From: CAWGGS01 sp046704745
GTDB taxonomy: Bacteria; Desulfobacterota; Desulfobulbia; Desulfobulbales; Desulfocapsaceae
DNA length: 64,000 nucleotides
Assembly (NCBI GenBank): GCA_046704745.1
Contig: JBJKRL010000052.1
Location: forward strand, 1-64,000
Reading direction: 5' to 3'
Shown: positions 18,442 to 26,648 of the stretch, one piece after another
How positions within the stretch are numbered: the first letter of the stretch is position 1
How the letters are laid out: the number at the start of each line of letters is the position of its first letter
Translations under genes and position numbers: made by a program
Notes under the pieces: model-generated
Told to the model about the DNA's origin: nothing
What the model saw: only the letters and a program-made list of their open reading frames with translations
Database searches by the model: none

Positions 18442-19023
18442 CTATGATCCCATCCCGCGCAAACGCCGATAGTCCTCTCGCAGGCGATTGGCTGCGGAGA
18501 GAACGTTTTCCATATACGCCCGTTCTTTTCCAGAGACTATGCGCGATTCCATGAGATCCTGGTTTGATCTGACAACACTGCCTGCCGGGACATAGCTATG
18601 AGAGACCAAAGTGACATTCATAACCGTGGCATTCATCCCTATCCACACCGATGCCTCGAGGGTGACATGGTACAAGGTGCTGCGCATGGCCAGAAAGCAT
18701 TCCTCACCTGTACGGCAGGGACCATGGATGGCCACGCCATGGGCAACCGAGGTTTTTGGTCCTATAACCACTTCCTGCCCGCCGTGGCTATGGATGATGA
18801 CGCCGTCTTGAATATTGGCCTCCTCCTCTATAATGATAGGTGTCACACGTCCATCCGGCCCCGGCTCGTCCGATCGGATCACCGCCAAAGGCGCAATAAA
18901 AACATTTTTTCCTATCTTGATATTCCCAATAATCTGGGCCGATGGATCGATTAAGGCGGCAGGATGGATCTCGGGAAAATCACCTTGCAGATTAGGTCGA
19001 ATGTTGGGGTAATTAATGTTCAT
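18442..19023 (-). CDS. gamma-class carbonic anhydrase-like hexapeptide protein
   Basis: About 193 residues of left-handed beta-helix hexapeptide repeats. His residues in VIIHSHGG and SVAHGVAIHG lie where the gamma-carbonic anhydrases bind zinc across the trimer interface. CamH-type proteins of this length hydrate CO2; related proteins are acetyltransferases, so activity is likely but unproved. ATG 19023 is preferred, since AAAAGG lies five bases upstream and overlaps the alternative GTG at 19029. A charged helix ends the protein (ANRLREDYRRLRG). Confidence 0.82.
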   Translation of the reverse strand: MNINYPNIRPNLQGDFPEIHPAALIDPSAQIIGNIKIGKNVFIAPLAVIRSDEPGPDGRVTPIIIEEEANIQDGVIIHSHGGQEVVIGPKTSVAHGVAIHGPCRTGEECFLAMRSTLYHVTLEASVWIGMNATVMNVTLVSHSYVPAGSVVRSNQDLMESRIVSGKERAYMENVLSAANRLREDYRRLRGMGS

Positions 19024-19230
19024 AGTCACCTTTTAGTTTAAATGAGATTCTGATGTTATAAATATATGCTAGCCTATCGGCCGTGTGACGGCAAATTTTT
19101 TCTTTTATAAGAATCTTCGGCAAGAATATTAGCTTCCTGTAAGGAAAAAGAGTCGTTTCGATGGGTTCAATATGATAGGCACTGCCAAATAGAGTGAGTT
19201 GAAATAACCATACCAACAAGGGGGACACCG

Positions 19231-19676
19231 ATGGAGGCTTGCCGTTTTCACCATAACGAAGCAGCCCATTTCCAGTGCTATGAATGCGGCACAGCCTCTT
19301 GTGACATGTGCGTATCCGTTCGAGACACAACGGAGTTCGGTGGAAAAAATCGTCACTATATTTGTCCTGTCTGCAACATCCCGGTGCAGACGATCAGCGT
19401 CGGCAATATCATCTCGCCGTTTTGGCCCGCCTTTCTGATTTTTTCCTCTACCCTGCTCAGCTTGCTCCTTTACTCCTCACCTTACTCCTCTCAGCTCTCG
19501 GCGCCTTGTTTCCGGCCAACATTTACATTCGGGTTTTCATTTGGGTTGTGGCTGTAAAATACGCCTATGCCGTCCTGACCACAACGGCTCCTGGAGGGCT
19601 CAAGGCTGCGGCAGTCACCTGGCAACTCATCAAAAAAGACGCCCAACGGGAAACAGCATGTCCTTTTTTTCATTGA
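19231..19676 (+). pseudogene. frameshifted B-box zinc finger/membrane protein
   Basis: The first frame gives MEACRFHHNEAAHFQCYECG, a B-box-like Cys/His zinc site with CDMC and CPVC, then runs into SPFWPAFLIF. After the six-T run near 19438-19443 the sensible sequence continues in another frame (FFLYPAQLAPLLLTLLLSAL, then VAVKYAYAVLTTTAPGG) to a stop at 19676. One extra T would join the two into a single zinc-finger plus membrane protein of about 150 residues. The start has no strong ribosome site, but AAGGGGGACACCG lies just upstream. Either a real frameshift or a sequencing error; function unknown. Confidence 0.65.
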
Positions 19677-19737
19677 CGACTCAACGAAAGAAATATTGCA
19701 GGGGAGAATTTTCTTCTCCAGGTTCAGCAAAATACAA

Positions 19738-20484
19738 TCAGAATTTCAACCGCTTAAAAAGCCCCTCAGGCAGCCAGCGAATTATAAGCATAATCCACCT
19801 CCAGAACCAAGGCGTGTACAGTATGTTTTTTCGTTTTGCTATTGACTTACAAATGTCGCGAGCCACTGCCGCCGGTGTCGCAGTGAGTAATACAGGCAAG
19901 TCAAGCTGGGCAGTCATAGGTGTTGACACGAATCCAGGCTTTATAGTGAGTAAATGTACGCCGTGCATAAACAGTCGTGCCCTCAGGCCGGAAGCATAGA
20001 CGTCAACAGCCGATTTTGCTGCACCGTAGAGATAATTACTTGCCCTCCCACGGTCACCGGCAACAGAGCCGATCACCGCCAGGCTTCCATGTCCCTGCTT
20101 GATAAAACCTGCGGCCAACGCCTCCATACACAGAATTACGCTTTCGGCATTTGTTCTAAATTCTTTTTGGGCATACACCAAGTCTGCCTGTGCTCTCTTT
20201 TGGTCCGGCAAAGTGCCATGTGCAATCAGTGCCACATCGACCGTATCCGCATCGCTCCAGACAATCTTGCACATTTCTGCAATCTTATCCTTCTCGTTTG
20301 CATCCATACAAAAAGTATCAACTACTGAAGCACCTCTAAAATATAAGTCATCCCGCATTATTTCGAGTCTGTCTGCATTCCTGGCCACTAGGAAAAGTCG
20401 CCATTTAAGATCTGCATAAATTCTTGCCAGACCCTCGGCAATGGCGGATGTGGCTCCTATAATCAATACTCGCTTTTCTTTCAT
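19738..20484 (-). CDS. dprE2: short-chain dehydrogenase, DprE2-like
   Basis: 248 residues. A classical SDR: nucleotide site in IGATSAIAEGLARIY (Gly-rich turn in the usual place) and catalytic Tyr-x3-Lys in YLYGAAKSAVDVY. In mycobacteria DprE2 reduces the 2'-keto intermediate made by DprE1, giving decaprenylphosphoryl-D-arabinose. The call rests on the operon: its ATG overlaps the stop of the DprE1-like gene as ATGA, and a UbiA-type prenyltransferase precedes both. It probably uses NADH. By itself the sequence could be any SDR; the context makes the assignment likely. Confidence 0.8.
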   Translation of the reverse strand: MKEKRVLIIGATSAIAEGLARIYADLKWRLFLVARNADRLEIMRDDLYFRGASVVDTFCMDANEKDKIAEMCKIVWSDADTVDVALIAHGTLPDQKRAQADLVYAQKEFRTNAESVILCMEALAAGFIKQGHGSLAVIGSVAGDRGRASNYLYGAAKSAVDVYASGLRARLFMHGVHLLTIKPGFVSTPMTAQLDLPVLLTATPAAVARDICKSIAKRKNILYTPWFWRWIMLIIRWLPEGLFKRLKF

Positions 20485-21797
20485 CGGATAACACGCCTCC
20501 AGAAACGTGAGGACAAAACAGGGTCTCTCATCTTTTCTAGCTTGGGCCAGGAAGGATATGATTGCCGGAAATGCTCTGCTTCCATATGTGCATCCTTCGC
20601 AGGATAGAGACGCCCTCCGGCCTCATGCACCAACGCATCCAATCTCTCAAAAAGATGGCTGATTACAGGCTCTTTCTGAGGAAAATCCAAGGCAAGGGTC
20701 GTACCTGGCATGGGAAAAGACAGAAGTCCGGGTGATTTGCAATCGCCACACTTTTTTAAGACAGCCAGAAACGAGCCGTTTCCGCTTCGGGAAATTTCAT
20801 TCAGTATCTCAGATATAGCCTCTTTCGCATTAGCTGTAGGCACTACACACTGATATTGTTGAAAACCGGCACGGCCATATATCCGATTCCATTCCAGTAT
20901 TCCATCAAGAGGATAGAAGAATTTGTCATAATCGATTATGGAGGACACGTCCTTACCTTTTAGCCGGTTGTAGTAAAGTGAATTAAATACCTTTAAACTC
21001 AACCCATTAATCAAAGAGAAGGGAGGGGTAAAGGGTATTTTTATACCTTTGACAGAAACAGGGAGAAGACCGCCCGAGTTTGCATGATCCCCGACAATAT
21101 AATGTCCTCGTCCCAGGTTCTGTCCCCTTGCAAGGCAATCTATCCAAGAAACAGTATAAGGATATGATCTGTCATGTTCTTCGCTGATTGCAAAAAATTC
21201 ATCCAGATTACGGAAACGGATGACCCGTTGTGAAATAAAGCTTGATGAAACCCGCAGAAGCTTAAGTTCCACTGCCAGGATAATTCCTGTAAGACCAAGC
21301 CCACCAATACTTGCTGCAAAAAGATCCGGGTGCAGGGAAGGCGAACATTCAACGACCCCTTCATGGCTGCGATACATGACAAGACGGCGAACATGGCATC
21401 CGAATGTCCCCATGACATGGTGGTTTTTGCCATGGACATCATTCGCGACCGAACCGCCAAGCGTCACGAACTTGGTACCCGGAGTAACCGGCAGAAACCA
21501 TCCTCGCGGCAATATATACCGGATCAAGTCGGCCAGAGACATCCCAGCCTGAACTACAATAACGCCATTCTCCCAGTCAACGGAGATAATGCGATCCAGC
21601 CGCTGCATGGCAACCACATGGTCTGATTCCGCCAGACATGAGTCTCCGTAACTGCGTCCGAGGCCAAAGGCAAGAAGTCCGCCACCAGTTCTCTCGGCCA
21701 GATCAGAAATCACTCCACTAAGGGCATCTTGCCAAAACACAGGATAAAGAGACTGCGGATTACGGGGATAGCGCCCCCATGATAAATTCTCTTTCAT
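20481..21797 (-). CDS. dprE1: FAD-dependent oxidase, DprE1-like
   Basis: About 438 residues with a vanillyl-alcohol-oxidase type FAD domain at the N-terminus. The block NDVHGKNHHVMGTFG closely matches the FAD-binding loop of decaprenylphosphoryl-ribose 2'-epimerase DprE1. The enzyme oxidises the 2'-OH of polyprenyl-phosphoryl ribose. In mycobacterial DprE1, Cys387 (target of benzothiazinones) lies before Val-Asp-Phe-Pro; here the matching stretch reads TTLALDFP, with Ala in place of Cys (from memory of the family). ATG 21797 overlaps the stop of the UbiA gene as ATGA, so it is preferred over the upstream frame extension to 21824. Confidence 0.88.
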   Translation of the reverse strand: MKENLSWGRYPRNPQSLYPVFWQDALSGVISDLAERTGGGLLAFGLGRSYGDSCLAESDHVVAMQRLDRIISVDWENGVIVVQAGMSLADLIRYILPRGWFLPVTPGTKFVTLGGSVANDVHGKNHHVMGTFGCHVRRLVMYRSHEGVVECSPSLHPDLFAASIGGLGLTGIILAVELKLLRVSSSFISQRVIRFRNLDEFFAISEEHDRSYPYTVSWIDCLARGQNLGRGHYIVGDHANSGGLLPVSVKGIKIPFTPPFSLINGLSLKVFNSLYYNRLKGKDVSSIIDYDKFFYPLDGILEWNRIYGRAGFQQYQCVVPTANAKEAISEILNEISRSGNGSFLAVLKKCGDCKSPGLLSFPMPGTTLALDFPQKEPVISHLFERLDALVHEAGGRLYPAKDAHMEAEHFRQSYPSWPKLEKMRDPVLSSRFWRRVIR

Positions 21798-23260
21798 AAA
21801 AAGCTCGCAACCAGGAAAACACAAAAGAGCATGAGTCCCATTAGAAGACTAACCTTGTCCGTAAGGGCAAAAATCACAGGGTCATCGTGCATCTTCCCTC
21901 TATGAGTTAGAAGCCATACCCGATTGAGCCAGAAGATAAGTATAGGGCAGGCAAGCCATAAAAACTCCGGAGAATGATACTCACTAATAGTAATAGGTGC
22001 ATTGATATAAAGGGCCAGGATCAGGACGGAGGTATACCCGGAAGAACCTCCTAAAGTTAATAAAAGAGATAAGTCTTCCGGCCAATACCCTTTGCCGCCT
22101 ATATTCTGTTTTCCTGCCGAATTTTCAGACAGGCCAGCCAGCTCGGTGTAACGCTTGACAAAAGCAAGGCTCAGAAAAATAAACATACTAAATGCAAGCA
22201 GCCATGGCGTGAGTACTACTGAGATACCTGCCGCCCCGGCCATAACCCTCAAGGTATAAAAGATTGCAAGCACAATGACATCGAGCATGGGTATACGTTT
22301 AAAATATAATGTATACGATAAGGTCAGCAGATAGTAGCTGATGAGAAAGACTGTAAAGACAGATGGCAGCAACGACAAGGAAATGCCGAACGAAATAATA
22401 AGCAAGACCGGAACCAGCAGTGCTGCATGGGTGATCGGCATTTCCCCTGCAGCAATAGGGCGTAATCTTTTGCTGGGATGATTGCGGTCATCACCCAAAT
22501 CAAAAAGGTCGTTTAATACATAGACGCTGGACGCACATAAACCAAAGGCCATAAAGGCAAGGAAACAGAGGCCGACAAGTCTGGGTTCCTGTAGCTTGTG
22601 GGCGGCGATCAAGGGGACGAAAACGAGAGAATTTTTGGCCCATTGGTGTATGCGTAATGATTTTAAAAGGGCCTTTACATATGGCGGCCTGTCATCAAAT
22701 ACCACATCCGCAGATCCAAGCTTATGGGTAATTTTGCCTAACAGCCGTCTGGATGGCCTGACAACATGGGCGATTGCTGCTGCTTCCCACACAGGCAAAT
22801 CATCGCGAGAATTCCCCACATATTCAAAACCATCAGGGACAAAGAACTTGAGCAAAAAATCCCTCTTTTTCTTTGCCGAAAGGTTTTTTCCTTCTGTCGT
22901 GCCGAATGCTTGTTCAAAAATTCCTAAATGCGCCGCCACTCTATCAGCAATCTTTTGTTCGGAAGCGGTTGCGAGAAACAGACGAGTTCCTGCGGCATGC
23001 CTTTCTTTGAGCCATGTCAAAAGCTTTTCATTGTAAGGCATATTTTCTACTACCGGAACACATACATCGGCAAGCCGGCATTTCAGGAAAGCCTTGCCTC
23101 GAACAAGCCACCAGAAAACCTGGAAAAAACGCCAAGGATACGCCTTCAGAAAAAGAAATAAATTTTCCATCAACATATCAGCAAAAACCAGGGTGCCGTC
23201 AAGATCTACGACAACCGGCAACGGTTTTTTCGTGTCATGTTCGTTTAGAATTTCCTGCAT
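21794..23260 (-). CDS. HAD phosphatase fused to UbiA polyprenyl-phosphate phosphoribosyltransferase-like
   Basis: 488 residues. The N-terminal domain (about 1-190) is a HAD hydrolase with VVVDLDGTL, LFLATAS and YVGNSRDDLPVW. The C-terminal domain (about 200-488) is a UbiA-type prenyltransferase with eight or nine membrane segments and the motif NDLFDLGDDRNHPSKRLRP, the same type as mycobacterial DPPR synthase (Rv3806c). That enzyme joins PRPP to decaprenyl phosphate; the HAD domain could then remove the 5-phosphate, a step that needs a separate phosphatase in mycobacteria. Both activities on one chain would give polyprenyl-phosphoryl ribose, the DprE1 substrate. This is the first gene of the three-gene operon. 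Confidence 0.85.
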   Translation of the reverse strand: MQEILNEHDTKKPLPVVVDLDGTLVFADMLMENLFLFLKAYPWRFFQVFWWLVRGKAFLKCRLADVCVPVVENMPYNEKLLTWLKERHAAGTRLFLATASEQKIADRVAAHLGIFEQAFGTTEGKNLSAKKKRDFLLKFFVPDGFEYVGNSRDDLPVWEAAAIAHVVRPSRRLLGKITHKLGSADVVFDDRPPYVKALLKSLRIHQWAKNSLVFVPLIAAHKLQEPRLVGLCFLAFMAFGLCASSVYVLNDLFDLGDDRNHPSKRLRPIAAGEMPITHAALLVPVLLIISFGISLSLLPSVFTVFLISYYLLTLSYTLYFKRIPMLDVIVLAIFYTLRVMAGAAGISVVLTPWLLAFSMFIFLSLAFVKRYTELAGLSENSAGKQNIGGKGYWPEDLSLLLTLGGSSGYTSVLILALYINAPITISEYHSPEFLWLACPILIFWLNRVWLLTHRGKMHDDPVIFALTDKVSLLMGLMLFCVFLVASFL

Positions 23261-23624
23261 CCTTAAAACACAAGCAAATTTAATGTATTAGAGTTATGGA
23301 GATGGCCTCAATTTACCCACAAAATACCCAGGATAGCCACACTATTAAAGTGAAAATCCGATTTCAGGTAACGTTTTTTCATACCCTCCCCTGTTACGAT
23401 GAACCTTACGCATACTGCAAATCTGACATTATATAGGTAGAATATGCTGAAATGTCGATAAGTTTATTGAGATTGACATATTGTTGTTGAAGATTTTGTT
23501 TGTACCCATTCTTGCTGCATGGTCTCTTCATTAAAGCCAAACAGTACCTTCTCGGACACTCCCTCAAATAATCTTGGATACTGTAAGATAGACAAATAAC
23601 TTGCGTGTTCTGTGTTGAGAGTTG
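23261..23624. other. intergenic region upstream of the UbiA gene
   Basis: About 360 AT-rich bases between the GT-C-like gene and the UbiA operon, both on the minus strand. Probably holds the operon promoter. I see no gene or clear terminator. Confidence 0.35.
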
Positions 23625-25808
23625 TCATAGGTAAAGGAAAAGCCGATAAAAAACAACTGCCATATATCCGTAATAGGTAGCCCTTACAGGCATTGACGAT
23701 CTGAGAATCACGGTGATCATGACCATATTCGCCAGAATTAAAACCGCCAATGGTTGATGATACACAATATCGGGTGGATAAGGGCCGAAATGCGCAAGGG
23801 TAACACATAGCATTGTCAGTATGGAAAGAATAAACATCGTCTTTCCGCTCTCGATATCATAGGATTTAAAATTCCATGTCTGTTTATGGACTGACCGCTT
23901 AAAAAGCCAAGCCAACAGGACAAAAAAGATTCCTGGATAAAGCGTAAAAATTAGGAAATTGAACTCATATTTATCCCATCGGTATAAGAAATCCTTCATG
24001 TTATGCAACCCGAAATCCTCACCGAGTTGAACGAGTTCCTTGATCCTGAAAGAGGTTCCAAGTTGGGTCAAACGTTTTGAAACTTGATTTTGCAGAGGAG
24101 TTTTAGAAAAAAACAGCTCCGCCGAAGCGGCCAGTCCTTTGGGAGATGAATATCCGTCCAGAAAATGGGCTTTAATAAGGGTATAGTTATCATGAAAATA
24201 ACGATGCTTAACCATCGACCAGGGGACGATGGTTACTGCAAAAAGTACAACAAGAAGGAGTGGTCCGGCATAGGTACGTAAAGAGAGCAGTCCCAGCCTC
24301 TTTAATTGCCGCCAAACCGCCCAGAGAAAAAACAAAGGAATCCCCAGGGCGGCTCCGGCATGCATGTTAGCACCAAGTCCGAAATACAGACCCGATTTTA
24401 CCCAATCTCCATAAGAGATTTCTTTTTTGAAGAGGTAATACAACCCGCTGAAAAACAAGGCGGCCCCGGAAAACTTAAACCAGGTAAGCAGGGAGTTGCC
24501 GACCATAAAAGCGTTCAGGCTCACCAGCAAAAGGAGGATGAACGTACGGGAAAAAGAGAGGTACCGTCTTGCAAGAGCCGCCAAAGGAAACAGAAGCATC
24601 AAATTCATGGCGACACCGAACACTGTGTACAAAAAATAGGACCTTGCGACCGTGTCAGGAAGCGGACTCGACATCACTCGAAAAACTGCATACACAACTC
24701 CAGGCAGGATCTCCCGGTCCTCAACATTGTAAATAAGTTGATGGTGGGCGTAATATTTACTGAAAGGTTCATTCTCTGCTATAGCCAACCCGTTGACATA
24801 CTGAAACATTCCATCATGTCCACGAAAGTCTTGAAACGTCTTCGGCCCAGCGATATCATTGTAATACATGTTGTGCAACGGCAGATTTGCATCATGTACG
24901 ATTGTCAGACATAAACCAAAAATCAAGAGTATATAGACAGCAATTTCCTGCCAGGAACCACGCAATATCCTAAGAAAAACTTTATATAATCCTTTCCTCG
25001 AAACGGATAACAGCAAGACAAACAGGAAGATTGCGCAAAAAATAAGTGTAAGACTCTGCGCTACAGGGGGGGGTATGTGAACTGCAAATACAACGACAAG
25101 AAAGACATAGACAATAATATAGAAGACAAGTGAATAGGCAAAAACGGCGATCTGGAATTCCTCTATTGAAGCCTTGTTTCCGTGCAAAAGAACATACAGG
25201 ATCGCTCCCGGCAAAAGCAACAGAACTCCTGCTCCCATAGCAAAAACATACGGCCATATCGGCGAATCCCACAATTCCAAAGGACGAAGAGTAATCGATT
25301 CGAGCACTGCTTCTGCGGGCGCATTACGGCTTATGAACGTCAATTGAATAAGGTGAATGTTGCCTTTGGGTATTTGCGCGGTATAGACCGTCGAGGCATC
25401 GACTTCACCTGGAATATTAAAATGTATAAATGCCCGCTTTGCTTTAGGGAATGATTCACCTTGATGGGCAAAGTAGACCTTAAGAGAACGAAAATTTTTC
25501 AGCTTTTTAAAACGAAACTGTAGTTTCAGTCCATTGCCTTTTTGATCAAAAGGCAGGAGAAAACCAACTACCTGCGATTTCCCTGTTTTGATCGACAGAT
25601 TGCCATCTATTAAGAAATCATGCTCGATGTTCCCAAAGAAATGAAATGCCTTAGCAAGAGATAAGACATCGGACGCTGGAAATGCCTTGGAAGGGTTTTT
25701 CGAAGCAAGTGTTGTTCTGCTCAGAAAAAGGATAAAGCAGAGCATGAGCATACAATAAAAAGCGTACGTATGATGTGATTGTTTTGTAAAACCTTTTGGA
25801 GAATACAT
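23625..25808 (-). CDS. GT-C-like multi-pass membrane glycosyltransferase, possible arabinofuranosyltransferase
   Basis: 727 residues. An N-terminal hydrophobic segment is followed by a soluble, beta-rich domain (about 45-185) and then about 11-13 membrane segments. A large loop after the early segments contains YYNDIAGPKTFQDFRGHDG with acidic residues, as in the catalytic first loop of polyprenyl-phosphate-sugar-using GT-C enzymes. I do not recognise an exact family. Its position beside the DprE operon suggests it transfers a pentofuranose to a glycan or protein, comparable in role to TfpW, the pilin arabinosyltransferase of Pseudomonas aeruginosa group IV strains. The start is unsure, as no clear ribosome site precedes the 25808 ATG. 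Confidence 0.65.
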   Translation of the reverse strand: MYSPKGFTKQSHHTYAFYCMLMLCFILFLSRTTLASKNPSKAFPASDVLSLAKAFHFFGNIEHDFLIDGNLSIKTGKSQVVGFLLPFDQKGNGLKLQFRFKKLKNFRSLKVYFAHQGESFPKAKRAFIHFNIPGEVDASTVYTAQIPKGNIHLIQLTFISRNAPAEAVLESITLRPLELWDSPIWPYVFAMGAGVLLLLPGAILYVLLHGNKASIEEFQIAVFAYSLVFYIIVYVFLVVVFAVHIPPPVAQSLTLIFCAIFLFVLLLSVSRKGLYKVFLRILRGSWQEIAVYILLIFGLCLTIVHDANLPLHNMYYNDIAGPKTFQDFRGHDGMFQYVNGLAIAENEPFSKYYAHHQLIYNVEDREILPGVVYAVFRVMSSPLPDTVARSYFLYTVFGVAMNLMLLFPLAALARRYLSFSRTFILLLLVSLNAFMVGNSLLTWFKFSGAALFFSGLYYLFKKEISYGDWVKSGLYFGLGANMHAGAALGIPLFFLWAVWRQLKRLGLLSLRTYAGPLLLVVLFAVTIVPWSMVKHRYFHDNYTLIKAHFLDGYSSPKGLAASAELFFSKTPLQNQVSKRLTQLGTSFRIKELVQLGEDFGLHNMKDFLYRWDKYEFNFLIFTLYPGIFFVLLAWLFKRSVHKQTWNFKSYDIESGKTMFILSILTMLCVTLAHFGPYPPDIVYHQPLAVLILANMVMITVILRSSMPVRATYYGYMAVVFYRLFLYL

Positions 25809-26648
25809 GAAAATGATTAGGTCGTATAAAATAGTAACGTGATATCAACCACACCCATGTCTGTGCGCATTTACACAAGAGGCACTGGGCCCAGCCTAGA
25901 CGATCAGTCATAACCCTGCAACTTTTTTCTTTATAACTGTGAGTATGCCTTTTCAAATCAAATGCAAAATTCCAGACATCCCGGGGATAACAAAGGTAAC
26001 CGGACTACTCCTTTTTTCTGCGAGCAAAAGAAGAAATTGATATTTGGCCTAGTACACAAAATGACGTTTGCAAAAGCAGATATCGACAAAATTTGATAAA
26101 GGGTTTCCCCCCAGCCATCACCTGGCTAATCGCCTCAGGTGTCATATATGCTGAATCTGTCGAACACCAATCATGGGTAGAAATTTCTCTGGTTCATCCG
26201 ACTATTGCGTACTTAACAAATGTGCAGGTGGTAGAGCAGCAGCCGAAAGCGATGACTTCCCCCGGATTGTTATTTTCAACATTACCAACAAAAGTATGCT
26301 TAATCTGAAAAGCCGTTTTTCTATTATAGAATCCGAGCATTACACTTTAAGCATGGTTAAACTTGTACTAGACCAGGTTCCATCCCGAAACGAGGGATTT
26401 CGGAGTCTTCGCTTACCTCTTCTAAATCTAGACGCGCGAAGAATTTTACCGCAGGCAGATAATTGATATCGGAGTCAGAGTTTATGCCCGGAGGGTGCTT
26501 ACCTCCGGGGATAGAATATTGAGCGCAACGACGAGTTAGGTGAAAAGCGCCGTTTTCGGATGAAAACTAGACTAATCAAAGACGGCATGGATATTTCCAT
26601 AATTTTCCGGTGTAAAAAAGGTGAATTAGGTACTGGAGCAAAAAATAC
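25809..26648. other. long intergenic region with repeat copy D
   Basis: About 840 bases between divergent genes. It holds repeat copy D (26191-26310) and a perfect 8-bp hairpin CCCGGAGG/CCTCCGGG (26487-26509) without a T run. Short open frames inside are chance frames of the repeat. I see no gene. Confidence 0.45.
26191..26310 (+). repeat. dispersed intergenic repeat, copy D (both ends present)
   Basis: Starts GGTTCATCCGACTATTGCGT, as copy A does, and ends AAAGTATGCTTAATCTGAA, matching the right end of copy B. The two ends are imperfect inverted repeats of each other, so this 120-bp copy shows the likely full unit. The middle GAGCAGCAGCCGAAAGCGAT matches copy B's GAGCAGCGGCCGGAAGCGAT. Confidence 0.65.
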
